This document shows positions 35,081 through 46,400 of a stretch of DNA of 64,000 bases, one piece after another. The translations under genes and the position numbers were made by a program. Position 1 is the first letter of the stretch, and every line of letters starts with the position of its first letter. Under the pieces are notes generated by a model. It was given only the letters and a program-made list of their open reading frames with translations. It ran no database searches and had not been told where the DNA came from. Source of the DNA: Armillaria gallica (taxonomy: Eukaryota; Basidiomycota; Agaricomycetes; Agaricales; Physalacriaceae); assembly GCA_037576215.1 (NCBI GenBank), contig JBANDB010000020.1, positions 558,001 to 622,000 of the forward strand, read 5' to 3'.

Positions 35081-36869
35081 ATGACCCTTCGAGCATTGCC
35101 ACCTCTGCGGCACGGCATGTCAGGTGCTTGCTTCGCAGTCGACGTCTGTCCTTAGTTGACATTTTTCTCCGTCTAAACTCTGACTCGTCGTTTTACCTCT
35201 AGTCTGATGCAACATTATCGGAATCCCAACCAACCGCAGAACAAATACACCCACTGGAGGAGTTGAAGATGGAGGTAGCGGTGCAACTGGGTATCTCTTC
35301 GGTGGATATTGACCCGGTTAGAATATTCTTCGAGGTCAAGAACAAAGCGTTGCACGACGCGGATTATTCATTGATTCTGGGAAGCCTCCGCGAGCTTCAT
35401 CTCCTCCCCCGTCAGAATAGTCATGCTCAGCGGAATCCTCCGGTCGATTTGAAAGTCTGCCCATCCCCTCCAGGTGTCAGTCGAAACCACATTTGTCATA
35501 CCCCATAATACTAATCAGTCCCATTTCAGGACCCATACCGTGTCGACGCCTCTAGATTCTGGGCTGTCCTCATTGGTATCAATGAGTATGCATCCTATCC
35601 GCTGCGTGGTTGTGTACCAGACACACTGTTGATGGAGATGTACTTGATAAATGACCTTGGCATGCCCAGGGATCGTATCCAGCTCCTTCTCGGATCTGAG
35701 GAGCACACATCCCTTAATGATCCTATATACCCCTCCCGTGCCCACATCGTCGGAGCCCTTCTCAGTCTCATTACCAACCCCAGGATCGTGTACGGCGACA
35801 ATATCATTATATACTACTCTGGACACGGCTCATACTATCCACTTCATACGGAGGAAGATGACGAACCAGAATACATCGAAACGCTCTGCCCGGTCGATCG
35901 CGACACTCTTGGTGAAAATGGCAAACCTGTGCCTGATATCAGCGACCGGGAACTTAACACGATCCTATGCCTAATCTCTCGAGCGAAGGGTCATTGCATC
36001 ACCGTCATTCTTGACTGTTGTCACTCTAGTAGCATCAGCCGAGGCATACCAGAGCCGGGAGCGCGTACTTCTCCCCTTATGGCACGAGCGACACTTGAGG
36101 GTATGCTCATTACCGGTAGTCTATTGTTTAACGCGGGGGGGTTGCCGTCCAAGGGCGTTATGACAAAGCCTTATATAATTTGATGGCCTTGCGTCGGCAC
36201 CGCGCCAAATCTATTAGGTTTTGAGCTTACCGGCAGCAAGTTTGGCATGCCGAATTCAAGCCGGCTAGCACGTTTTGACAGAAATACTGCTTGCTTTGCG
36301 TTCCCTCCATAATTGTTTTATTTGACACCACCATACACTTTGACCATCATATATCCTGCTTCTCCCTAGTTTACTACGCGTCCCAGGACCCTGTAATACA
36401 AGATTTCTTCATTGCCGGAATCCCATCAGATTTGTAATAACCGAGTTGAACGGTAGATAGCCTATTTAAGCAACAGACTCCATACACTCACTACAACCTC
36501 ACCCCACCGTAGTTGTGTATGTTGCGTCTGTCTACGAGAGACTACATTACCGGGGAGAAGAATCTAATGCATTATCCTGGATATCGCTCCATTTTGGCGG
36601 AGGACTGGCTCCCAGATATGAGCTCCCATGTGGTCCTGGCGGCCTGTTCGGAGTATCAGAATGCAAAGGCAAAGAAAGTGAAACAGGAAGATGGCACTGT
36701 GGGGTATATTGGAATCTTCACGGACTCGCTTGTACGTGTCCTCCGGTCCAGCTGCTGGAGGAAAGAGACGAGATACGCTGACCATGTTCTTTGTCTTGAT
36801 AAGACATCTCACCAGACCCCAGTTGCTGCTGGAGCATCCAAAGATGCACGTCTCTGGTATCAGGATTGA
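35081..36869 (+). pseudogene. Caspase-like (p20) protein copy 5, split by insertion
   Basis: Exon 1 (35081-35143, 21 codons, M-T-L-R start), exon 2 (35203-35475) and exon 3 (from 35530) are in phase, with donors GTCTGT and GTCAGT. YYSGHGSY and DCCHSSS are intact. At 36117 a 428-bp insertion interrupts exon 3 just after the codons for M-L-I-T. The same frame resumes at 36554 with G-E-K-N-L and runs to 36869 (LWYQD). As it stands, the frame would continue about 21 codons into the insertion and end at 36183. The product would keep both catalytic residues but lose the last ~110 residues. No other lesion was found, so the insertion looks like the inactivating event. Confidence 0.85.
36117..36544. 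mobile_element. 428-bp non-autonomous element with 9-bp target-site duplication
   Basis: It is bounded by CATTACCGG at 36108-36116 and 36545-36553. The ends TAGTCTATTG and CGAGAGACTA are imperfect inverted repeats. The intact paralogues have no sequence here, which confirms the insertion. There is no transposase frame. A 9-bp duplication fits Mutator-like elements, but an 8-bp one (ATTACCGG, hAT) cannot be excluded. The right half contains TATTTAAG followed by an AC-rich stretch that looks like a core promoter. Confidence 0.8.
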
Positions 36870-36959
36870 ATGTATTATCCGCTGTTTGATTTATCCTGCT
36901 TTGTTGATATTTTAGTGTGCTTTCTATCATCTATGTTCCTCAATGTAGATAGGATGCAC

Positions 36960-38880
36960 GTTATAAATACTTTGACTTCAAAGGAAAAACTTCGCGAATC
37001 GCAGGGTGTTCATCTGAGTTGAATATGGAGGTTCGCATCCTCGTATGTGAACAAGTCCGATTTCCACTTAGTTAATTTACTTGTCTGAACATGTATATTG
37101 TCCGCCAGATTTTACGGAACTGCAGGGTTCGAAATGGCTTGACAACAAAGTACAGTCCTTTGGTGGATGTAGTACCAATAGGCGATGCGTTAATATTGAA
37201 CAAAAATATATATGGCCGTATAAGCCTGTGGCAAGGCTCGAAATGCGTGGCAATGTCTGAAATAATTGCACCAGCCTTATATGCCCGTATATAGCATGGA
37301 AAAATGATAATTCTACATGTACCATTATGAATATTCCCAATATCGATAATGCATACCAGGCTTCGAAAGGCATATATACTTCGCATAAGTACTTCCACTC
37401 TTAGAGACTTGGCGAGGCTTGAAACAGTAAATTTATTATTATAATGAACACAATACAACGATGCTGGTGTCTACACAAGTGACCTTAAATTTGTACAGTA
37501 TGCTCTCACTCCTCCTCCTCCCTCGCCACTGCTGATCACTTCCAGGAGTCACTGTCAGGAAGGGACTTCATTCATTCTTTTCAGCCTTGGAAACATGCAA
37601 GTGAATGGAATCTCACCTCAATTTTTTGACTTCGGACCGTCTCATCCAAGGTGTTCCGGACACTATTGAAGAGCGACATTGCATGGGTAAGGGCACACCT
37701 CATTGGCTTGAACAAATCCCTACGATGCTAAGGAGAAATTCCAAGGAGAGAGCCATTATCGAACTCCCTGATGCTTCACTTGAATGCCCTTCAATGCTCC
37801 TCCTCCAACTCTGCAATCCACCTCAAATACTACTAGCTGAACTGGATCTGTTGATGGATGATGGATGAGACTTGAGAGGATTCGGGCAGAAATTTGCAAT
37901 TCTTGGGAAGGCGATGGTACATCGCTTGAGAGTCGAGATGTTAGCATCTCAGGCTGTATATATATTGAAAGAACTCACCATGGTAAAGTTCCGCATTGGA
38001 GAAGAATGGGCCCAGAGGCAAAGTGGTTGTGTAGGTCTCCGCGACGAGAAGAAAACTTAATAATAACTGAGTTAAAGCATGAACCATCATGAGGTGCATT
38101 ACAGCTTCCATGACACATTGATCCATGAGATCTCCGACTCAGAATCAACCTAGAATGACATTATTCATGCCATGCACTCTGTCTCGCTTCCCGTCTTAGT
38201 TCTCTGATTTTTTTTGCGATGGACTTGCTATCCCTTGTTCCTGCGACCTGCCTCCAGATTTTCCCAGAAGGGCGCCAGGGATGTGGCTGAGAACTCATTT
38301 ACATATACAAGAACCGTTGAGCAGTGTGAACCCAATATAGTATAATTAGACATTTGAATGAATTCAGACAGGCCTCAACTGCAAATGGGAACCGATGGAC
38401 CAGACGATGAGGCCAGCAATTGCCATAGAGAGATACAGAGGAAGGTGAAGATGAGACAGCAAGGGGCACTGATTCTGATGGATAAATAGTAGTCGAATTA
38501 CTTCGACGTTACAAATATGGGGTTTACTGACTTCTAGTACATAGAACATTATATGCTGCAATCATTGTCACCCATGAGTGAAAAAATCAAGCCTGTACAA
38601 GCCAAACCCCATTTTATTGAGCTGATAGTTGTAATAGATGAGCGGGAAATAATTCCATAAAATCTTGAATGCCAGGTTATGATTGCGCTGAATTATAATT
38701 GCCAATGGAAAGAGCACAACATTTTGCCTCTGTTATATGGACTTGTAACGCCGTCCCAAGATGGAGAAGGATTCCGCCAGACGGTGATCGTCGCAATTCC
38801 CAGCATTTTTTCCCCCAAATCTGCTGATGGCCCTGGACCAAAAACATTCCCATTAGTTTTGAATGGATTTACTAGGCATC
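36960..38880. other. No supported gene
   Basis: The first ~130 bp repeats the unit-end sequence of the other copies, including 'ataggatgcacgttataaat' and the damaged tRNA-like 'ggttcgcatcctcgtatg' near 37030. The frames at 37605-37868 (+) and 37865-38092 (+) are unrecognised. A decayed fragment of an unidentified gene is possible. Confidence 0.4.
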
Positions 38881-39026
38881 TCTGACCTGAGCAGCTATTT
38901 TTTGGAAGCTCAGTGCTCAGCCTTCAATGAAAAGCGGTTAAAGGGTGGCAGTCTTAAAGCCGAAAGTCATCTAGGATAAAGTGTAAAAAGAGATGAGAGA
39001 ATGTGAGAATGTATTCCAGGATAGTA

Positions 39027-39033
39027 TATAAAA
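39027..39033 (+). promoter_or_regulatory. TATA box of caspase-like copy 6
   Basis: TATAAAA occurs about 110 bp before the ATG at 39142, embedded in the ~150-bp promoter region shared with copy 1. Confidence 0.6.
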
Positions 39034-39141
39034 GGGATGCATTTCCCCCTGTTCCTTCTTTGTTGACACCACCATCGATTCCGTATTCCTCTTCTGTGTT
39101 GCACTCAACACTGTTCACCATTGCGCGATTGCTGCCCTGAC

Positions 39142-39583
39142 ATGGTATGTACAAAGTGCCTTTCATTCAGTTCTTCAACTTCTTTTGTTGACTCGTTGTT
39201 TCCACGTTGTGTAGGACAATGCCATATTATTGGAATTGCAAAAAATTGCAGAACAAATGCACCTGCTAGAGGAGTTTGAGTTTCAGGTAGCAGAGCAACT
39301 GGGGATTTCTGCCGAGGCTACTGACTCGGTTAGAATTCACCTCGAGGCCAAGAACAAAGCTGTGCACAACGTGGGTTGTTCCTTGAGTCAGGGGAGACTC
39401 CATAAACTCCATCGCCTCCGCCTTCAATATAGTTGTGCTCAGCGGAATCTTCCAGTCCAATTGGAAGTCTGCCCATCCCCTCGAGGTGTTAGTCACTTTT
39501 AACCATAGTCATTGTACCTGATAACACTAATCAGTTGCATTTTAGGCTCCACACCACGTCGAGGCCTCTAGATTCTGGGCTGT
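39142..39583 (+). pseudogene. Caspase-like (p20) protein copy 6, 3'-truncated
   Basis: The ATG at 39142-39144 abuts a good donor (GTATGT). Exon 2 is 39215-39487 (273 bp, beginning D-N-A-I-L-L-E-L) and exon 3 starts at 39546. Homology ends abruptly at 39583, within the first p20 beta strand (after the codons for R-F-W-A), where unrelated sequence begins. Both catalytic residues are missing. It shares its promoter and first-exon arrangement with copy 1 and not with copies 2-5. No 3' remainder was found on the far side of the LINE. Confidence 0.85.
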
Positions 39584-40136
39584 TGTCAGCGGAAGTCGGG
39601 GTTAGATGAATTCCATGCACAGATGTAATTCTGTGCGTGGACGTTAGTTCAATGGGGGAGAAGCACAAGTGCTATAGGATTGGCGAGGCTTTGTGTAGTG
39701 TAGAAGAAGTAGGTAATTGATAGTAGATTTGAGCTCTCTTGTTGATGCTCAGGGTAGATAGTGGTAGTCGATGTGTATAATGTGCGATTGAGCTTTGATT
39801 TCGAAGCTCAATATGGAAATGTGATGGTGTGATGGTGTGAAATGTTAGTGTGCTGATGGCCGTTCTCAGCAGTGGTGGCGTTGATAAGAGGGTTCTGGTC
39901 GATGTATTGCGCGTGAGTGACTTAATTGTGACTCACATGAGATGTCTGAATAGGTATTTGGAGGTACTCAAGTAATTTGTTATAATCTGTAAGTGGGTAA
40001 AAAGCTATCTATTTATTTCTTGTGGGGGTTTATATACTGTAATTCTAGCAACATGTCAAAGACATGTTGCCACGTGGACTGATTAGATGATGTGTTGCCA
40101 TGTGGAATGACGTGCACAGCACTACTCTGCCAATTC
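39584..40136. other. Foreign sequence joined to caspase copy 6; possible LTR
   Basis: It begins TGTCAGCGGAAGTCGG at the break in copy 6 and ends next to the LINE poly-T tract. It contains GTGATGGTGTGATGGTGTGA tandem repeats (about 39820-39840) and a TTTATATACTG element (about 40029). It starts with TG and interrupts a gene cleanly, which suggests a solo LTR or the end of an LTR element. No second LTR or target-site duplication was found. Confidence 0.3.
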
Positions 40137-40453
40137 TCTTTTTTTTTTTTTTGTGGTACATTTGATGTAGCTTTGCACACCCTGCACCACAGGGGTCTCT
40201 CCTGCTGGGGGGAGGGACATGCCAAGGACGTTGTGCTATGCCCATAGTAAGGTGGGGTCTTGCAACCCCGAGAGCATTGGATTGTGTTAATAATGTAAGC
40301 TGTTTCTTTTCCATTTTTGAGAAGGTGCTGTTCAAGATTCCTGCCACTCGAGGTAAATGCAGTTATGCACAGACTTCGGATGTGTCCGCAAGTCTCGTGT
40401 GGGACTCTGTTAAGTGAGCTCAGGCTAGGTGCTATGCACATCGCCTTCACCGC

Positions 40454-43400
40454 TCACTTAACCATATGCACTAAAACCCCGATTTCTTTGGTCCAGTCCT
40501 CAGGTAGTGATTTTTTGTTTCTAAGTGTACCCTGCCAGGTTCTTAGGACTATGGACTTTAGGATCGCCTTCTTATTGTACTTCTTTTTATTTGTTAATAG
40601 GCAGTCTGTGTGAAGTCTATGATTCAATGCACTTAACCAGCGTTGTTCGATTTCGCGGTCTGAGTACGATTGCTGTTCATTTATTACACGTTCATTTCAC
40701 AGCCTCCAGATCAAGTGCGCTGACTCAGATACTAGAATCTGCTGAAACATTTCTGTGGCTCTCTTCGTGGTGCTTCTGTGTGCTGCGGGTGGTTGCACCC
40801 CACACGACATAATAGTTCCCTTCGTAATTACTAACTCGGACTTCATTTTATTCCTCCATAGAGTGCATGCCAGTGTCCATACTACCTCTTGCCCTGGGGC
40901 ACCACATGTGGTCAGTATGTGACTCATGTTGTCTTCTATACCGCATTCTTTGCACAGTATTCTATCCTCACAGCCACTGATATGTTTCCAGTGTTGCCCT
41001 ACCATGTATCCATCATGCAGCAGCATCCACAGGAAATACCTTATTGGTCTCCCGAAGTCTCAGCGTTGGACTGATCTCCATAGCTCTTCTGTGGTGATGT
41101 CAGTCCCATATCTTTCTCCTGCTGCTGCTAGAGCTAGGGACACATTGTGGTTTGTGTCTCTTCTATCTAGTTTATCTTGGTATCCATCCTTCTCATGGCT
41201 TATTTTCCTTATTATTTCATAGGCTTTCGCTTGTGTCATTACAGCCAGTTTCGCTCCACGGGTTCAGAGTTCTGGTGGAATCGTCAGGTCAACCAGGTTA
41301 GGTTCTTCTCTCACACTTGCTATTCCTGCAAGCATATCGGCACCTTCATTCCCAGGGTTCCCTGAGTGGCCCTTGACCCAGGTCAACCTTGTTGGTGCAT
41401 TTCGTGCATGAAATCTTGCGACCATTACTTGTGTGATGGTGCTGTTCGCTATTTGAAAGTAGCCTTCATCCTCCCACCTGACAAAGCATCCTTCCAGGCC
41501 CTGTAGGACATGCTTCAAGTTGCTGATTAGGTCCATTTCCGCATCTTTTAGGGTATCTTCTGCTGCAGTCCTGGCTCCTATAATTTCAGAGGCTTGGTTC
41601 GTTCGTCCAACTTCATTTGGCAGCCTTATACTCTTATTTCTTACATCTCCATCCTGGTAGAACACTCCTGCACCTGCTGTGGCCTTGTCAGAGCTGTTTT
41701 TCATTGCTGAACCATCTGTGTATACCACGACTCTGCCTTGTGGATGTGTAGGGTCTTGCTCTGGAGGTGAGTACATTTCTGCACATTCATCGCTCTCAGT
41801 GAATATCCTGAACACATCTGCTAGGCTTCTTCTCATTATTAGATGGGGCTGGAAGTAGCTTGTATCCCCGTTGAAATTGCCCTCATTTTCATCCATGGTT
41901 GGGACTGTCCTGTCCTTGGGTAGGGCTACAAAGGGGCTCCACTTTGGTGGCAGTGAGTCCAATAGTTGCTTCACTTTCATGAAGCATTTGTGTGGGGATG
42001 CACAACCAAGCTCATTCCTTGCACAGCAGCACGCTGATGTGCTCGGTAACGGCGAGTGGCAAATGGACTAGAGGCTGGCAATGAACACCAACAACACTAA
42101 ACCAATCACTAACTCTACACTTATCACCAATGTATTGAATTCGGGCGTTTCGAGTACGATAGAAGCACTCTGCAGACTTCAATAATCAAGGAAAGTTGTT
42201 TAAAGACATTTTATTTCGTTACTAGTGAGCTATACAAGTGTACTACTCGCACTAGTGGGGTTTGTAAGACACAATTGGATGAATAGTGACTCGACTTGAG
42301 CTACTGCGCTCGCTCTGACTGGGACTGCTTCGAACTAGTGGCTCTCTTGGCCCTATAATGTCTTACAAGTGAATAAACACTTGACTAGTCGCTTTCTAGG
42401 CAGACTAGTGGTGCTCTTGGCCTAAGAATAATACTTTAAACTTCGAGAACTCGCTTGAACTAACTTCGAAACACTCTTGGCCTTTGCAGGACACAAAAGA
42501 TTGCTCTAAGACACTTCTATTCACTCAATGCTATAGGTAACTTAGCGACTAGTAGCCGCTTCGTCGAGGTTAAGCACAAAAGCCTTTAATTGGGGCACTA
42601 GAGACTGACTAGTAGGTCACAATTGCAGGGATGGCTTGCCTGAGCCGCGCGTGCGCCTATTCTACTACTTATATACTGACAAACAAGGTATGATCGAGAT
42701 ATAAATAACTGACTAGAGGGGTATTATTGATAAGGATTTCTTGGCTAGTCACGAATAATGGTGAATAATCACGCAATAGTCGGTCTAGAAACAGTCGCTT
42801 GCTGACTAGTGAGCCTAGGAGCTCTGCTAGCGGTTGTATTCCGTGTCCTGGGCCCAGCAACACTCCACTAGTGCCAAGGATAAATGACTAGCCAGGCGAG
42901 CGTGCCTGTAACAGCTGTCGATCGTGATCGAAGGCACAGCCCGGCTATACTAGCACCGATCGCAATGGATCTGTATCGCACTCGTCGGATCTGCCGCAAG
43001 GTTAACCCGTTGCTAATTCATTTCTAAGTTCTGTTTCGAGATTGCCACGTGACTAGTTAACCTGACTTAGGCGTTCATGCCCAGATCAGCTCACTAGTGA
43101 CCGAACGTTATGAGATTTGTGTCCTCTGCTTCTTGTTTGGTGCACTAGTCGCATTACTTGTCCACTAGTGGCCGTATTCACTTAGCCCTGTTAGCATTCA
43201 AGTCACTAGTATGGCCAGCTGGTAGATTTAACCCACTAGTGGTATCGTATCTAAGTCCTGGCTCTACTAGTCGCATACTAGTCTAACTATCAGCTCGAAG
43301 CCTCAGCTATAGTCCTTTAAGTATCACTAATGTAAGATAGATATGCAATAGTATTATTATAAAATTGCAAAATCTAGGTGTGAACGCGTAGACGGCGTAT

Positions 43401-46400
43401 CAACGCTGCGCAACTGCACCTACCTCATCTTGAGTGTCGTTCCCCTTCAAGGTATGTTGCAATTGTCTCAGCATCACCCACTGTCTTCACATTGTGGTGA
43501 CTTTTCAGACACTTTACCTGTTCACCACTGTTGAACAGGTGTCTCGTTGCCTTAGATTTGATGTGATACCAGATAGGCATCTCACGCTGTATTTCTCGGG
43601 ATATTGCAAGTCCATCAAGGCAAACATTGTATTCTTTTGTGGTTTTGATCATTTCTTTCAGGTCTCCTGGGAGCCTGTTTACACTTGTCTTCCATGACTG
43701 TAAGAACATGTTGGACCTCTGGTCCAGTTCGACATTCTCTTCTGAGGCTGGTGTATGGAGTCTTATGATGGCATCCACTGCATATGCCCACAGGGGGTGG
43801 TTGGGGTTTATGTCAAGGTACATGCACACCCAGGTTACCATAATCGCCTTGTTTCTTATTGGGATATTGAGCAGGTTTCGTCCTCCTCCTTTGATGGGTG
43901 CATATATTGTTTCCTTGTTGACATTTATCTTGTTTTTGTTTCCCCACAGAAATTTTCTAACTTGGTGTTCCAGTCTGGTCTCTACATCACACGGCATCCC
44001 TTGCACTTTGGTTAGGAACTGTGTCATCCCTCCGACCACCATCTGTACGATGCGTCTGCGGCCTTCCATTGTGGGATGGCCTAGTTCCCACTGATTCAGG
44101 CTGTTTTCCACCTTATCAAGTGTCCTGGTCCATACTCCTGCTTGTCGTACATTGTTTCCAACCCAAGCGCCTAGTGTGCAGATTGCCTCTCCATCTTTCA
44201 CTATTTGGATGTCGGCAGGGATATCTTGCCCACTTAAATCTAGCCCAGCTGAGTTCTGGAAATTGTGGACTGCACTGTGGTGGGATGGAGTGCCTATCGG
44301 TAGGATTTCAGTCTTGTTTATGTTGAATTTGGCACCTGATGCCATGCACCATCTGTTCAGGATGCTCGTTAGTGCCTCAAGGTTGTCATGCTGAGCAAGG
44401 AAGACTGTCGTATCATCTGCAAATAGGGACACGATGACTCTTTCTCAAGTCTCGGGTATGGAGAACCCTTGCAGTTCAGATTGTCGCAACATTTCTGCTA
44501 ACGGTTCTATAGCCAGATCAAAGAGCAGGCATGACATGGGGTCCCCTTGTCGAACACCTCTTATAACTCGGAACAGGGTTTTGCTCAGTATTCTATTAAT
44601 GTATACTGTGGTGTATGCTTCGCTGTATAGGGCTTTTACTGTGGAGATGAACTGGTCGGGGATTTGAAACACTTTTAGTATTTGTCATAGGTAGTCATGT
44701 TTGATTTTGTCATATGCTTTTTCCTGGTCAAGGAAAATTATCATACTGTTTTGTTCTTCAGCTTCAGCAAGGTCAATGATTCTCTTCGTGAGCCAGACTT
44801 GGTCATAAATGTTTCTGCCTGGGATGAAGCCTGCCTGGCTTGGGTGTATGAGGTCGGGTGCAACTTTTGCTAGTTTGATTGCTAGTGCCTTGGTCATGAT
44901 TTTGTAATCTGTATTCAGTAGTGATATTGGCCTGTAGTTCGCTATGTCTGTTCTATCATTCTTCTTGTATAGAGGGCACATCCAGCTTTCTGCAAAGGTT
45001 GACCCTGTGTTCATACCATATACTTCTATGTTGTTGAATACTAGTTGCAAGACTTTAATGATGTCAAACCGCTGTCCATCATTGTCTGCACCATTCTTGA
45101 ACCACGAGTCTATAATTTTGTAGACCTCATATGGAATGCCATTTGGTCCTCAGGCTTTGTTGTTTGCAGACAGCTTGAGAGCTTCTTCAACATCCTCCCT
45201 TGTGAGGACCTGTGTCAGTAATTCTGCTTGTTCAGGTGTTACTCTTGTACAGATGGATTCCACCACACTCCTGATTCTGGCTTGTCGTTCTGTCTCATCA
45301 GCTGGGTGCTCCATTCCTTGCAGGTTGTCGTGATGGTCTCTGGCTATGTCCGCCATCTTTTGTGAGTTGGTGGTGTATACTGGGCTTCCATTCTGGTTGG
45401 TCATCAAGTGGGCATTGGTTCTGAGCCTTTGGATTGTATCCCTTGGTTTCAAGGGTTTATTGATGCTTGACCAGTACTTGCTGATGACTTCTCCCTCTAG
45501 GGTATTCCTGGTATGTGCTGCTTCACATCAATTCCTGTGGTGTTTCTTTGTTAATTCATCCACTCTTGCATGGAGAGCCATTAGGTTAGCTGACTGGTCT
45601 TTGCTGCCTTGGCTGCTTTGCAGGTTTTCTGTCTTGTCGATTTCTTTTTCTATAAGCTTTATTTCGTGATCAATAGCTGGTATCACAACTTTGGCTCGCT
45701 CTCTGGCTAGCTTCTGGAGTTCTTTGCTAAACTTTTTCCATAGTTTCTGGGGGTTTCTGTCTTCTGTTCAGCTCCTGGCTTGTGAGCATTCTTCTATTCC
45801 TTCCTGTAATGCTCTGCCTGCATTTAGAATGAAACCTTTTATGACATGGTCCTTTATTATGTGTGTTGGCAAGGTCCATCGTCCTTGGCCAATTTGTGGG
45901 GCTGCTTCTGAGGAGTATCATACAGATACCATGTCATGGTTGGTTGGAATACCTGATTTTTCGATTGTCCATTCGAAACAGTGCTTATTCACTTCATCCC
46001 CTACGTAGATCCTGTCCAGGCAGGACTGTGAGCCTGTTGCAGGGCATCGCCATGTGAATTTTGTTGTCAAGGGTAACAACTTCGCCATCCATCCACAAGA
46101 TGTAGCAATGTTCTAAGTATATCGAGGCTGTCCACTGCAGGTACATAGTCTGGACATGCCAGGAATCGATCGATTGGGTCTTCCATAATGTTCATGTCTC
46201 TCGCCATGACACCTGGTTTTCTGATGTTGGGGTTATTTAGAAAAAACTCCTTTATATCTCCCCAGAACCTCGCGTTCTCCACTGGGTTTACTGGGGCGTA
46301 TACTCCCAGTATGCTTAGTTTCTTGGTCTTGTGCCAGCATGTTTCTACCAGGAGCACTCGACCTGGGACTATATCAGTGGCCACGATCTTCTCTGTTTCT

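Noticed and set aside
43627..44094. 155-codon + strand frame with hydrophobic stretches
   Set aside because: It is the antisense of the LINE reverse transcriptase and has no independent support.
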